Both the position numbers and the translations under genes were made by a program. From the NCBI GenBank assembly GCA_025345505.1, contig JANVCC010000030.1, positions 10,737,464-10,801,463 on the forward strand: a stretch of 64,000 bases of DNA, read 5' to 3'. This DNA is from Todiramphus chloris collaris (taxonomy: Eukaryota > Chordata > Aves > Coraciiformes > Alcedinidae). Below, piece by piece: positions 12,284-27,000 of the stretch (the first letter of the stretch is position 1; each line of letters starts with the position of its first letter). The notes under the pieces were generated by a model that had not been told where the DNA came from, ran no database searches, and saw only the letters and a list, made by a program, of their open reading frames with translations.

Positions 12284-14859
12284 CTGATAGTACACTATGG
12301 TACCTGGCTATAAGCAGGGGTGCTGGCTTTGGGAATTACCACCTAGCACCCTTTTCTGCACAGAACTGGAACAAAACAAGTATCTCGATTGTGTGTGTGT
12401 GTTTCGGCTCTTTGCACACTGGGTAAAGAACCCAGGTTTGGGACAGGACTCCCGCTGCTCTTCACCTGCTTCTCCTCAGCTCAGGAGAGAGCAGGAAGTG
12501 CCACCCCAATGTCTGACCCTAAGCCTTCAAGGGCTGCTTCTCACCTTGGGAAACACCAGGCTCCCTGGGAAAGAGGGAGAGAGCTGTGGCAGAGGAGGAG
12601 GAGTGACCTTCCTCAGAGCGGCCTGGAAGGAGGCCTGGCCTTTCTTTGGGCTGGAGGTGGGGACCCAAATGGCCCTGAACAGTGTTCAGCAGAGCTCAGG
12701 ACCATGCATACAACAGTCACAGAGAACCAGCAAGGGCCAGCAGGTAACCCCCTACACCCTGGAGGGTCCAGCACAAGGCACAAGGATTTTGGGGTGCCAC
12801 CACAGCTTTAAGCACTGTGCTTGCCTCACACCTGCAAGAGAAAAAAAAAATCTGCTGTTTTTTGCAACTTTGGGGAGGGAAGAACTAAAACCCAGCTCTG
12901 ATTTGCCTGCCAGATGCTGCCAACCAAGGGGCACTCCATCAGCCAGCAGCTCAGGGGGACAACATGGGTGAGCAGCAGTGATGGTTACTGAGCAGTGGAG
13001 ATGCTGCTTTACGGTCCCCAGGGAGAGCTCAGTGAGTCACGGGGGCTCAAAGCAACTCATCCTACCAAATACGTGTGGCAGGATGAGGTGAATCACCCTG
13101 GTTCAGCTCCTCTCAGCCAAGCCCAGCATCACCCCACCACCTCCAGCAGCTTCTGTGGCATCACAACCACAGCTGCACTGGGTAAGTAAAAGGAAAACAG
13201 CTCACAAAAGGAACCTCCAAAAGCTTCCACAGGGCCACACTGACTACTGCTTAATAGTACTGGTCTTCTGCTGGAGACAAAGGGATTCATCCCACTCTTT
13301 CAAAGATTCAAATCCATGTCAGATGAGAATGGATCAAAACACCACCAGTAGCAAATTTTCAGACACTCCTCCTATTTTTTTTCTTGTTACAGTTTTTTAT
13401 AGTTTCACAGAGCAGCAGCATGCAATGCAGCTCTGGTGGGTAGGTGTGTGCAGTGACCAGCACATCTGCAAACACCAACACTTCATTGCTATCGGCTCGG
13501 GTCCAATCCCTAAGAGAGGAAAGGGATCTGGTGACATAAGAGCCAAAAATTGCCGGGTTTTTTTTTTCCAGAGAACATGCAAATCTACACCTCCCTTAAA
13601 CAGCTTTCTTCTTTAAAAAACATGCTTCGTTGCCACGTTCCTCTGCAAGCACTATAGGCCACACTGGAAATGTCTCCCGGGTACCTCCCAGGTTCACTAA
13701 TCAGAAAGTTCCTGAAGGCTGATGTGCACGGAAAGCTCACACCTGCTCCAGACCCCCTCGAGTCTTCTCTGGGCCAGCTCACACTGAAACACCCGCGCAC
13801 GCCCAGCCTGGGCAGCAGCTGATCCCCTGGACCAGTGACACCAACACAGGGGCAGGTGGCAAGTGCTTCCAGTGAGGCTTTCCAGTCACTGGAGGTATGA
13901 AGCTCAATTGCCCAGATCAAACACGGGTGCGTAGGGACAGCCATGCCACATCACACGTTTGAAGTCCTACTAAATCAATGGTACCCTCTAGAGAAGGTCC
14001 ACTCAGTTTCAGTAAGAATAAGAAAGTCCACTGAAGCCTTTCAGGCTCCCTTGGGGCAGTGGAGATGTTCAATATGAGCATCTAGGAGCTGCAGGCCACA
14101 GGGCACATGCAGCACTCCCCTATTCTGGAAGCAACCTCCATTTCAGTCCAGGAAGCAGGACACCTCAGCACCTGCTGTGCTTTACTTCGACAAATTCTAG
14201 GAAATTCTAGGAGGCAAATGAAGCCACGACCACCACTGAAGAACCTGTAAGCATGGACTACACCCTCTACTTCCTCTAGTGGCATCCATAGCCCCTCATC
14301 TCCTCCCTTTTAACTTTTTCAGTTCTGACCTTGTTCGACAGCACTACCTTTAAGTACAGAAGCTCCACTCCTCGTGGCTCGGTGAAGGCCAGCAGCTGAT
14401 CCCCGCGCGTACATCTCCGCGTTGCTTTCAGCACTCAAGCTGCTTGTTCTCAATCCTCTACTGAGCGTGGAGCTGTTTAAAAGAAAAAAAAGCTACCAGA
14501 AGGCCAACCTTCCCCCTGCCCCTCCAAGTCCTGTAAGTAGGTATTTAGCACCCACTCACAGCTGATAACCTGGATCTCTATCAGATGCTTCCCCCTGTTG
14601 ACAGAGTCACAGTCCTTTCACATTTTCACAGACCCCTATGGAGACTCCAGCTGGAAGCAATGTGACAGTTACTAACCTGAAGGTGTCTGTTCACAGAGTC
14701 AACCAAAGCTGCCAGCAGCTCCAAGTGGCTTCAGTCTGTTGCAAACACTTGCTGGAAAAACCTCCTCCATAAATAACAGTCACAACCACAAGGAAGTCTC
14801 ATTTAAGATTTAATAGTAATAATAACAACAACATTTCCAAAACAATGAGTGCATTGTAC
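12284..14859. other. Intergenic, ANO7 relic to PPP1R7
   Basis: I see no exon-like segment that matches an anoctamin or anything else. There is a G run at 12178-12188, a short GT run near 12390 and A-rich runs. This gap would have to hold about 20 upstream ANO7 exons if the gene were intact, which it plainly cannot. Confidence 0.5.
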
Positions 14860-15003
14860 ACAAGATCTGGTATTCAGTGCTTTTTATTGACCGTTTGCTC
14901 CGCGAGTGTCAGTGTACTGAAGACTTGGGGTGTGTTAAGTGGATAAAAAACCCAGCTGGGACGTTTCTCTACAGAGGGCAGGAGAGAGCAGGCAGCAGGA
15001 GGC
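14860..15003 (-). terminator. PPP1R7: PPP1R7 3'UTR and poly(A) signal
   Basis: On the minus strand AATAAA lies at 14888-14883, about 115 bases past the TGA, so the 3'UTR is short. Cleavage is expected near 14,860-14,870 by the usual spacing. The last base of the transcript is inferred. Confidence 0.7.
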
Positions 15004-18000
15004 TCAGAATCGAACGAACGTGGCATCGATCTGCCGGACAGTTGGGAGAGCCAGCATGATTTTGCGCCGGTACTGGGGATCCTTCTGCAAGGGATTTCGC
15101 TCCAAATAGACAGTTTCCAAGTTTTTCGCTCCTTTCAGCTCATCCAGGTCGCTCCAGCTCTCGATGAGGTTATCGTTCATCTGCAGAGCACACACAGGCA
15201 ACGCTCACACAAACAGATACTTTCACTCTAAGCCTGGCCAGCAGGACCCCAGCCACACCGATGCTGCTCAGAATTTCTACTACCCAGGGGCAGGAACGCT
15301 GCAGCGTCTCCATGCACACGGAAGGCAACCCCGTCTACATGATCCTTCTGCCCCTGGAATCTCCAAGACGTGCTTTCCTGTCAGACACTCCCAGCCTCGC
15401 TGACCATCCCCACACTGCCCTGGCTTGCTGGTCAAATGCTCCACCCTTCCGACAGCGTATCCAGTCCAGTTAGTATGCTGGGAAAGACTCAAAGAGACTG
15501 TCTCAGTGTCTTGCTAACAGTGTCCCAGTCCATATGCTGTTCATTTAAGGGTTGGAAAACTTTATGTCAAGATTTTCTTCCACTGTGACATCTATCTTTA
15601 CTTTCATGATTTCCCAGATGTGAAACTTCCCAAACTGCTGTGAAAAGTGGCATTTTCCTCTCCCTTTTAAATCACTTCACCATAAAAACTGCTTCTGCAC
15701 TCCACAGAAAGCACCAAGCTCTCTGATTCATGTTCTCCTCCTGTCAGTCCAGGAGCTGCCTCACTGCTGGCTCTGCAAAGGAATTCCCATGCAAGAGGAT
15801 GATGCTTCAACTGCCTGGCAAGGAAGCAAAGACTGCAAGGTGGCCATGTGATGTCCAACCTAGAGACTTCATTCACCCTTTGCTTTTGGATACAAAGGCA
15901 GTCACTGACAGCAACAGCACCTTTAAACAGGGAAAAAAAACCCAAAACAAGTGCTCTTCCTCACATCAGGCACCCACAGTAAACCGGAAACTATGTGCGT
16001 TGTGCTTGCTGTGTTGCAGATAGGCAGCACTATTTTCACTGTCAGCCTCCTTCTGTCAGTCAGTCAGGAGTTTGTCAGTCCCTCCTTTGGGACTGACAGT
16101 GTCCCAGCTGAAGACAGTTTTGTAGTTAAGACCCTGGGCTAAGACTGAAGGAAAGCTGCCAGCACTTGCATTCTGCCACAGCTCATCGCAACATTACTTC
16201 AGCCAAGTCACTTGGCCTTTGGATGTCTCAGTTCCTTCACCAGGAAACTCAGAAGATTCCCACTGTCTGCAGATTTGAAATTCTCCTTCCCTAAGGTGAA
16301 AGGACTTTGTTACGTGGCTTCAACTCTACAGTCAGTGTAAAAATGTAAGTTAGCAGATGCAACACCTGCTCGCAAAGACAATTCTGCTCTGATCTTTATC
16401 AAAAAAGCATGTAACTTTTTTTAAGAACAGTGTTAGAGTGGAAAAGTCAGAAGGCATTTTCCAGGTTCAGCTAACAGATCTTGGGCAATGCTCTGCTTTG
16501 ACAAAGCACTCTTTAAATGCACTAGTGTTTTTGCAAAGGAAGTCCAATGAGTTTAGGATCTTCTCTTTACTTTGGGTAAAACAAACGGAAGCAGCTGTGG
16601 AAAGCCTTCTACCGACAGCAGAGCAACAGCAAGGAGGAAGCCTGGAGGAAATGGCAAAGGATCACAACACATTGCACACCAGCCACACCGCGCTCTCTGC
16701 TTTTTGCCACCCAAAAGATGATGTCATTTGAAACAGGCTTCTCAGTTTCTGTTACGGAGTTACTTACAGAACAGGCATGGCCAGATAACACCACTAGCCA
16801 TCTGCTAAGCCACAATGCAAGATAAGGAAAATGCTCCAAGTATCCTTGATCCAGGCTCTAGCTTGGTTTCACTGGCAGCTGCTTTCCGCTCTTTATCTCA
16901 GTCTCTGCCAAGAGTTTAAATAACTGAACTCCAAATGACAAGACAAAGCAGCACAACTCATTCTCAGCCTTGAAATGCAGAAACTCTGCAAGAGCTAAAG
17001 CACGTGCCAGCTCATGAACATCTGCTGTTTTTTCCTCAAACCATGAGCAGATTTGTACACAGCTCCCAAATACAGCAGGAGGGGGTGTCTCTGAGTATTT
17101 CCCAACCAGACTCATGAATGACAAAGGGCTTAACTATTTAGGGTGACAGGAAGAAACAGAAGCAACCCTGAACAGTTATCTACCTCACAGGAATGGAAGT
17201 AAAGCAGGAGATTATTTTCTTCATATTTAGAATGACATGAACATATCAGCTCTGCTCTAAATTGGTACTGTGCTCCAGTGCAGCAGTGAGACAGCATCAG
17301 CTTCCCCCATTATGCTGTTATACTCATGTAAAAAAGGATGAGATCTGAAAAAATAGGACACAGTAGGTTTCGTAATCCCCACAAGCATGAAGGCAGGGCC
17401 TATTTCCTAGATAACCACAGGCTCCTTACAACTGAGCAAAGCCCTGCAAATAACTGAAGCTCAGCTCTTTCCTTAAGGGAAGCCATCATACAGTGCACCC
17501 ATGAGGACTGTCAAGATCTCAAAGCTGGTCACATGGGCAGGAAGAGTTTCCTCCAAAACATACATATAAGGCACCAGTCTCCCCACTGCTTCCCACCAGA
17601 AGGGTTTCTTTCACCGCGTTAGAGAGATTTCAGAGAACAGCTCCAGCCTCTGCTTACCCAGAATTCCTGCAGCTCTGTTAGGTGACTGATATTTTCAATC
17701 TTCTTGATTCTGTTGGATGCAATGTCCAGCATTGTGAGTTTGTTCTAGACAAGCAAACACAAAAACATTAGACCAGATTTCCTTTCATCTTCTCTGTCCC
17801 ATTTTTCCAGCCCAGAGCTGGAAACTGCAAGAAGCAAAGACACGGTATTGCCAGCTGCTCACATGCAGCACAACTCTCACTGCCTAAATATAGCAAGGAA
17901 GACTTAATTTTAATTAAGCTGGATTATTGACCTCCCAGAAGCCATGTGACAAAGATGAAAGCAATTACTGGCCTGATGGCAACTGCCAGCCAAAGTCCTA

Positions 18001-21000
18001 AAAAGTAAGCTTTCCTTGTAGTACATTAAGGAGAGGAATCCATTAAAAATTAGATCCTAAGTGTCCTCTTGAGCAGTAGAGTTGAACAAACTTTTTGCGG
18101 CAGGAAACTCAATGGTTTTAGAAAAAGATTTTTGTTCTGTTTTGTTTTTCCATCTTGCACACAGCCAAATAAATTCCAGATTGTCTCTTCCCTCTGACAA
18201 CGCCACCTACTGTCGGGTGAGGGTGAAAATACTACAGGTTTCTACGGAATCAATTCTATCCAGAAATCCAAACACAGGTGAGGCACAGGCCACAGCTTGT
18301 CTCTCTTGCTCCCAAGAACTCAGAGTTATCTACAGACTGCTGTCTGAAAGGCTGCAGAGATAGTCAACTGTGGCCAACAGTATTTCCATTGCTGAGGATC
18401 AGCCAGGATGCAGCTGCTGTATTAACCACAGCTTGTGTTTTCCCTCCCCAAGTCATGAAAATGGTTTACTCCAGAAGATTTGAAGGAGCTTCATTCATGC
18501 AAAATATTTTAACATAATACTTGGATCTTTGTGGTCTTTTCAAGAGACTCAGGACCACATATGTAACTGGGGAAGCTGAGGAACAAAAACTTCCAGAAAA
18601 GCACAGCCACTAACAGGTACAGCTTAGGGCAACAATTCTGTCACACTTAGCAACAGCCTGCTCACATTGTTCTCCAGTCCCTCGATGACTTCGATGCCAT
18701 TGTGGCTGAGGTACAACTCACGCAAATTCACCAAGCTTTGCAGCCCCTCGATCTTGGTCAGACGGTTGTTCTGAAAGTGTAACAGCAGTTTAAGTCCACT
18801 CTAAACAAACCAAAACCCAAGTGAGTCATCAGCAAAAATATTTCTCTGAAGTAAGGCTGGGAAGGGGAACAGTCTGCTTGGGTCCACACTGATCCCATGA
18901 GCTCAGCTTGTTTGGTACCATCAATGCACAAGGAAGTTCCATGGGAGCAGGTCTCTAAGTTTCGAAGAATCAAGACTCTCTGACCTTCCCATCAAAAGCA
19001 GTAGCCTGAAAATTTCCCACTTGCTGTCTCTAGAAGCAACAGGCCTACACATTAAGAACATTAAATTTTGTAGGTCTTTTTAAATGGAATGGTCAGAAGG
19101 GAAGTTACAACCTTTCAAACCCAATACACTGCGCTGTACACAGCTCTGTACATCCCATAGACTAATGATACATACAGGTACTACAGCACGTAGTGAGTGT
19201 GCCTTCCTTACCACCAGCTGGAAGAGATACGAGAATGCACCAGCACTGAAATATGGTGAAGTGGAGACTCAATGAAAGAAATTAGTCTTTTATTACACCT
19301 TTTAAAAAGGAAGGTTTCTATAAGCTCATTAAGGACAGACTTCATTAGCACAGGCTTGTTCACGTTTCTTCCCACTTCAGGATAAAGGTAGCGATGCTGA
19401 GCTCACTGCCATTATAAAGACTTCCTTGGTGCAACTCATTTGATGTTGTAAGATATTAGGAAACAAGAAGGGCTTCTTCAGATACATCAGTGCTAAAAGG
19501 AAGATGAGGGAAAATGTGGGCCCACTGCTGAGTGATGCAGAAGAGCCAGTGACAGAGGATGCAGAGATGGCAGAGTTACTGAATGCTGAATTAGCTCTGC
19601 TAATCCAGAAGAGTTTATCATAAATTACAAAGTGAATCATAGGACCAAGGCAGTTTACAACACGACAGCATAAAGTGGAATCGATACCTGTATACTGAGC
19701 ACGGTCAGGTTTGTCAGTGCATCCAAGTTCTGGAGCTTGGTGATTTTATTCTTTCCAAGGAACAGACTGTCAAGATTAGCCAATGTGTCGATGTTTTCGA
19801 TCGCCTGCAAAATGACGAAAAGGAGACAGTGTTATCACTGTGGTGCAAAACTCTGACCAGTAGATGTGGCTGGCATTTTAGTCTTGACCCATGGAGCTTG
19901 ACCTACTCCTGAGAAACACAAGCATGTCACTTCCACACACAAAGCGCACACAAGGTAGGGCCTTCCCTGTGACCCCAAGAGCAGAGGTGACAGTGAACTC
20001 CAGCCTGTGTGACAGCTTATGGCACTGCCATTGGCTGATTTTCAGTAAAGGTCACATTGCTTTGTTCTGGCTGTTGCTTCCCCTGTCTAAGCATCAAGAG
20101 CAGAGAATAAAAAGGCTCAGGGAGCACTGAAAGTGGCATTCCCTGGACTGTGAGGTCTATCCAGGGCAAGAGATACTGATTTGTGAAGCAAGAAAAACCT
20201 GACACTCATGAATGGAAAGAGAATCTAGGAGGAGAAAGCATAATTTGCAAATTTAGTCCTTTCCACCAGTGACTGAGTAACACAGTCAGAGGCAAGCTGT
20301 TCAGCTTCTCTGCACAACAGTCTCTCTGCCATAAGCAAGGTTAACTCTCTCATGGTTGTACGTGTTAATACATTTAACTACTAGCTATATATACATGCTA
20401 CTGGCAGAACATACACATAGCAATTTAATTAGTATACGTGTTCTAAATACACATGCTACTGGCAGAACATATACACTAAAAGAGTTTAAGTCCTGAACTC
20501 AGCCTTCAGTGGCAGAAAATAAGGATCTCTCCAAAGCACCAAGAACCACCACATTATTTACAAAGGAAGGGACACCAAAAAGCATGAAGAGAAGAGAGAA
20601 AAAAAGACAATAGGGAAAAAAGGTGGGCTTAGAAAAGGCTCCTGTAAACAGAAGGAAAGAAAACAGCTGGGTATTTTCAATTAAAAGAAAAAGGTGGTAT
20701 TAAAAGAGACAATTTTAAAAACAGGCTCCAGGTGACAGAAGAACAGTAATGTGGATACAGATACACACAGAGCTGTGCCCTGTGCTCAGGTATTTTGTGA
20801 CATCTCAGCTTTCCCACATCCTCCTTGCCTGGCAGAATTTCAGAGACTAGTAGTGCTGGTAAGACAGGCCACTGAGTCCTAGCACCACTTCCTCTGTGTG
20901 TGTGTGTGCAAGTTTACCTGCACATGTATAAAAGAAGGAAGATGGACACAAACACGCTATCAATTTATGCATACACTCTGGAAAGGAAAGAATCTTTTCA

Positions 21001-24000
21001 ACCTCTATACTACAACTGTAACAGATTCAATATAAGGTGTTTATCAGCTCAGATTTGGATTTACCCTTCTTCTAGCCTGTGGAGTTAACCCTGTTTTCAC
21101 CTTGTAAGAAAATGAAAGATTTCTTGCTCACTGACATCTCCCCCAACCCTGAGGAGGAAATACTTGCGGCTCTGAGGATACTGAGAAGAAATAGGCAGGC
21201 GGGGGGGGAGGGGGGGAACTACTTAAAGCTACAGAAAAGCCACACCTAAGTAGGAGTATGAAACAGATGGACACGAGTGAAAAAAACCTAAGGAACAAAT
21301 AAAGTGATTGCCTTATAGTTCTGTCAGTCCAACTTTGGAAAAACAGCAGGAAATGTATCAGCTCAAGTGTAATGTTTGGCTTCCCCACCATTCACATACA
21401 AGAGGTTAGAACTACAAGTGCTTACTAAGTCATGACAGATGCCAGGTAAGTGCACTCCAAAAGATTTTGTGCAGCAAAATGACTAAGACACACACAGAAG
21501 ATGAGTATATCAGGCACCTCAGAGCCAAGAATGTTGCCTGAACAGACAGTCCATAGGCTTTTACCCTGCAGACTTCAGGATATGCCCACCTGTAAGGTGC
21601 ATAGCCAGGCCACCCTACCAACAGCAAAGTATCAAAAGAGTTCTAGGTGGCCACAAGTAACATGAGATGCATTTCTTCATGCCTAGCCTAGGCACATGTT
21701 ACTCATTCCAGTTAAGTATAGAGCAGTGCTGTTTGAAGCCAGAAAAGAATTAACAGATAAACAGAAAAAAACCCACTAAAAATAAAGTAACTTAAGAAGC
21801 TTAAGAACCCATACAGTCATAACTTTGTGGTTTTTGGTTGCTTCATTCTGTTAATATGCTCAGGCTCAACACTGGGAACACACACATAAAATAAATCTAA
21901 CATAACTGTTTACAAGATTTCTTGGCTTGACAACATCGGTGGCAATGTACCACCTGAGTATCAATTCAGAATTCTAGCTGGATTTATTTTTTTCCCAGAA
22001 GGCACTGATACTTAGATAAGGTATACAGTACAGTTTTACTTAACACAGCTTTTGAAATTTAAGTATCAGTGTGCTTAGCTTGTTATGTTTCTGAATAAGG
22101 GGAATTGTACCCCTCTCTCACGCTCCCCCGGTCTATGCAGACTCTAAGGCTCCTAATCACTCGTGTGATCTGGCTGATGTTCTCACACTCTCGATTTATT
22201 CCCCTAAGTAATTTTATTTCCGAAGCAGAAATTCCTTTGGAAGGAAAATAATTCAGTCTGGTTTAGCTTTAGGAGCAAAATAAAAATGTTCCAGTCCATA
22301 AAAGCAGCAGACTTTCTGCCTTAAAAGGCTGGTTATAATAACTGAAGTTTCCTTCTTTTCTACAAAGTGTGCTTTGACAAGGCTTCAAACAGAGGACAAA
22401 CAGTTCGTTTCCTAATTTGCTCTCTCAGCATAACCATTTTTCAGATATTGTAAATGAGAAGTACTGACTTCAGACAACTTTCAGACTGAAATGCACTCAT
22501 CTGTTACAAGTATTTTCTAAGTATACATAATTGAAAAAAGCTTTGAACAAAATGACAGTTTATTTTGCATGTTTCAAGTCTTTTGTGTCATGTTCCACCA
22601 GTTCTCTTAGGAACTGGGCACAGTGCAGAAAAGCATACCTTAAGGAAAGGAGAGACTACTCAGAACAGCTTCCCTTTAAGTGGCACAGATTTTAAACCAC
22701 CTACATTGAAGAAGTCACAAACCACACAATAAAACCCCAAAAGTAATTAGCAGTACAGTACCAGCTTTTTGAGGCATTTCAGACCAAAGCCTCAAGAAAA
22801 TAGTTTTCCTGAGAGAGACTGATGTAGCAGATTATCAATTACAGATACAAATCAAACTAGAATTAAATGTGCATTCAACATTATAGACACAGCACCAGCT
22901 TCTATGTAGGTAAGAGAAAACAGTAATTGCCAATTTTGATAGGCTTGGCTCTAGCAGTAGCAAACCATAATCTACAAAAGGAAACACACAGGGGATGCAT
23001 GAGTTCATTAAAGAGAGCATTCATACATAGTAATTTAGTAGTCAGGTATTACATGCATACATAATTAAAGGACCCAGCATGCACAGCAACAAGCAATTTC
23101 ACATTAAACGACTGGAACAAAAAAAAAGAAAAACCCAGAACAAAACTGCAAGTAAAAGTCAAGGAAGTGCAGTTTCAGAAAACGCTAACCCTGAGCCAAG
23201 GAGCTCAAAACTCTCCAGCTAACATCTAATAAAGCAGGCCTACCCGGATTCGATTGGATCCCAACTCTAACATTTGTAGCATCTGCAAGTTGCTCAAATT
23301 CTCAATTTTGCTGATTTTGTTGTTGACAAGGAAGAGTTTTTTAAGTTGGATAAGCCGATCTAGTCCTTCAATGTGTCGCAGAACATTAAAGGAGATGTCC
23401 AGGATCCTGAGGTAAAACAAAACAAAGGTCTCTTCAGTCCATCAGGGTCTGATTCTGGGAGAGGCACTTGTAAATTAGTGGGGAACCTCCCTATTTGCAG
23501 AGATCAAGCATTCTGCTAGGTCTTGAAGCTACAGTCATAAGTATAATTTCTTTTTATCAGAAATGATAACAAACACAACTTTCAAAATACTTCTACACTG
23601 TGCATGTGGGGGAAAAAAAAGTTACAAGAAAATAATCTGTCAAACGCAGAAGATAGGCATCATTCTGGCCAGCCATGGAGCTGCCACTGCAGGAGGAAGC
23701 CAATCTTCAGTACTGTATATTCCTTGGGAAAGGTACATGTCTACAAGATCTGCCTTTGACAGGACAATGCCAAGGGCTCCCATAAGCATGAAGCACTTAC
23801 GACTGTCAGAAGTAGGCCAGTCCTCCTCACCCCTATGGGAACAGTTTTCTAATGTATCTCCAGATTACTGCCAAGTGCCAGAAACTGGGAAGAGCACTAC
23901 TCCTTCCCTACCCCTCTTCAAAAAAAGTCCTAATCTCACCTGAAATCTCTTGTAATTTTTTTTCAGGAATAAAAGCCTGCTATACAGGTCTTCCTGCCAT

Positions 24001-27000
24001 GAGCAAGGGGTGCCTGAGAGCTTCCACACTTGCACAGAAACTGCAACCACCTATTAACCTTCTCACTGTCTTACACAGCACGCAGTTCATTTCCAGCTGA
24101 TTGTCCCTGGTGAGCTTCAGGGTAATGAAACCAGTTCACTGCACAGGTTAAATATCAATGGAGAACGGACAGTATCCTTCACAGAGCACCAAAATGAATC
24201 ATGAGAAAGGCCTGGATGATAAATACTGAAATAAGTACAGCATGAGTAACTCAGTGAGTGGCAAACCACCCTCAACCTAATCCTGGTGATTCCCCTGGAC
24301 TCACTCAAGTTCCACCAGAGACTCCAAGTTCTCAATCTTCCGAATTTGATTGTCATAGAGATCCAGTTCCCGCAAGGTCTGCAATTGCTCCAGGTTCTCA
24401 ATGCATTTAATCAAATTCTGACGGAGACATAGAGTCTAATAGTTGGGGAAAAGTTAAAAACAAACAGGAAAATGGATATGAATGACACCATGTAATGAAT
24501 GCCTTTTTGGCATAAAGACAATAAGGTTGGGTCTCCCCCCCACCTTTACATTTTGTTGGGTTTTTGTTTGCTGTTTTGATTTTTGGGGAGGTTGTGGGGG
24601 GTTTTTTGTTCCTTTTTTTTTTTTTTTCCTTCCCAAGTAGTATCTTTCCTTGTTTTATTCCAACTCTACAGAAGGAAATATTTTACCAAGAAGATGGACA
24701 GACACTGTAAACAGCAGACCAGAGAGGCTATGTAATCCCCATCCTTGGAAATACTCAAGAACTCAACTGGAGAAGGGCTTAAGCAACATGCTTTAACTGG
24801 ACCTGCCTTTAAGCAGGTGTTTACCAGAAACCTCCAGGGGTTCTTTCCAATCTACATTATTCTATGTCAAGTCTGCTGTGCAAGTGCATAATGTGTCTTT
24901 TAGGATGAGCCCTGATACGTTGTCTCTCATCCGCTTCCAAAACCCCAGGTTTTTTATTACTACTTGACAAATGGGTAAACACCACCTCTTCCAGTTCAAC
25001 GTGAACTCATTAGGATCTCGGACAAAAAGAGCCTCTTACAGGTCAGGTATACAAAATCTCCACTTCCAAGAGGCATTCTCCATTCATTAGAACTGTTACC
25101 TTCACTTTCTTTAGCACCTCAAACCCTTCAATCTTCCCAATTCGGAAATGATTCAAGTCAACATCCTGAAAGAGAAACGGAGGGATTCAGCAGTTGTTTC
25201 AAAACACTCTTCAAAGACAAATGTGGTACTTTATACTAGGGAAAATTAGGGTCTTTAAAAATGTGCAGTTGATTAGAACTTCCCTTTAGAGAGCTATTGA
25301 AAATTGAGTTTGGCACATGAATTTACCACCATAGGTGGAGCACGTGCCTTAAGCTTTTGTCACCTGCAAACACAACATCTGTGAAAAGACAACAGTCCTC
25401 TATTGAGTCTGAGCATTGTTTCGCCAAAATTAGAAGTCTTTTGCAGTAAATTCTGAATTTACTGAGACGGACAAATTCTGCTATTTAGCACAATTAAAGT
25501 GTTGCATAAAATGCTCTTACTTTGCTAGGGCTTAACAGGAACACAGCTCACTAATTCCATTTCCAGGCTTCAGATGAACAGGAGCCACTGAGTTCAAATC
25601 ATTTGGTGGTTCTGTGAATGTTAACTCTGCACTTCCAATCAGCTGATGCACTTCACATTTGTGCTGTCCAGCCCCAGATGTTCTGGTCTGGCAGGTCAGT
25701 CAGATATAGAGTACTTCACCACCCAAACTCAGAAACTCTCCAGTTAACAGGTTTGTAAAGCTGCTGACATCAAGGCACAAGACCAGTTAAGGAGCTGTGC
25801 CTATTGTAAATCAGGGGTCTGACAGCAGCAATAGGTTCATGAAAGATAGTCTCACAAAAGCTCATAGCCCATCAGTAATGCTTGCAGCACAGCCCTGCTT
25901 TCAATGCCTCCATGATTAAAATTCTAAATTACTAGCAAAATGTTTCAGTTACTGAGAAGAATAAAACACCTCTACTTCTAAAGGCTCTGAGTCAGTTCTG
26001 GGGAAGATCACAATAGCCAGCACCTTCAGAAGTATTAGATCTTTTAACCATGTTTCAATACTTGCCTTTTTCTACCTTTTTTTCCCACTGTATAAAGCCT
26101 GTAAGAACAAAAATCTTGCCTTTACCTCAGCTTCGGGGTCCAAGCTAATTGTCTCCATGTCCACTGGTGTCTCTGCTTCTCCTGCAGAAGAAGCAAATAC
26201 TTTATAAACTTCTGATACCTGATAGCTAGAGGCAAGATAACAATGGCTAACATCTGTAAAAACAAAAGGAGCAAATGGTCCTCAGAAGAAACACATGAGA
26301 TGCACAGTTCAGATATTCTGCTGCATTAAAAATACACTTCATCACGGCTTTCATCATGACAGAGTCTCGTTGGAAAAAAACAAACCAAACCACAAGATTT
26401 CTTAAAAACAGAAAGAACTGCACCTTCCCCAGCTTGCCTGTGTCGCTGCTGAATAACGCTGGATTAAGACTGATCTGGACAGGATTCCTTTTCTTTACAC
26501 TATAGGGCCATCATCCCTCTGAAGATATACCATTCAAAGTTGTCTATGCTGCTCCTCCAGCTTAATATAACATAGTCAAGAAGGAATCTAAACCACCTAG
26601 TAATAATGCCAGGAGTGACCCAGCATGTCAGTAATCCCATCCTTCAGATTTTCTTTCATAAAGACTGCCAGCTTATGTCAATGCTGTGTATACTTCTCAG
26701 TCAAACGAAAGAAGGGAGATCTGTGCAACTCACTAATATGCTACAAACGTTGTTTATCACACTGCATACATTTTCTTGGGAAATTCCTTTATAGCTCTGG
26801 AAGACAGCCCAACATTTGCTGTGCTTCTGTTGCAGCACAAGAGGGAGTGAAGTCTACTGGATAAATTCATGCTGAATAATTCATGTGAGTCCCATTTATT
26901 GAAGACAGTGTGCTGATTACATCAACTTCCAAAGAAAGTCTAATTTGACTTTGCAAACCAGACACATACAACATGCAACCTCTTTCCACTTCATGCGTGT

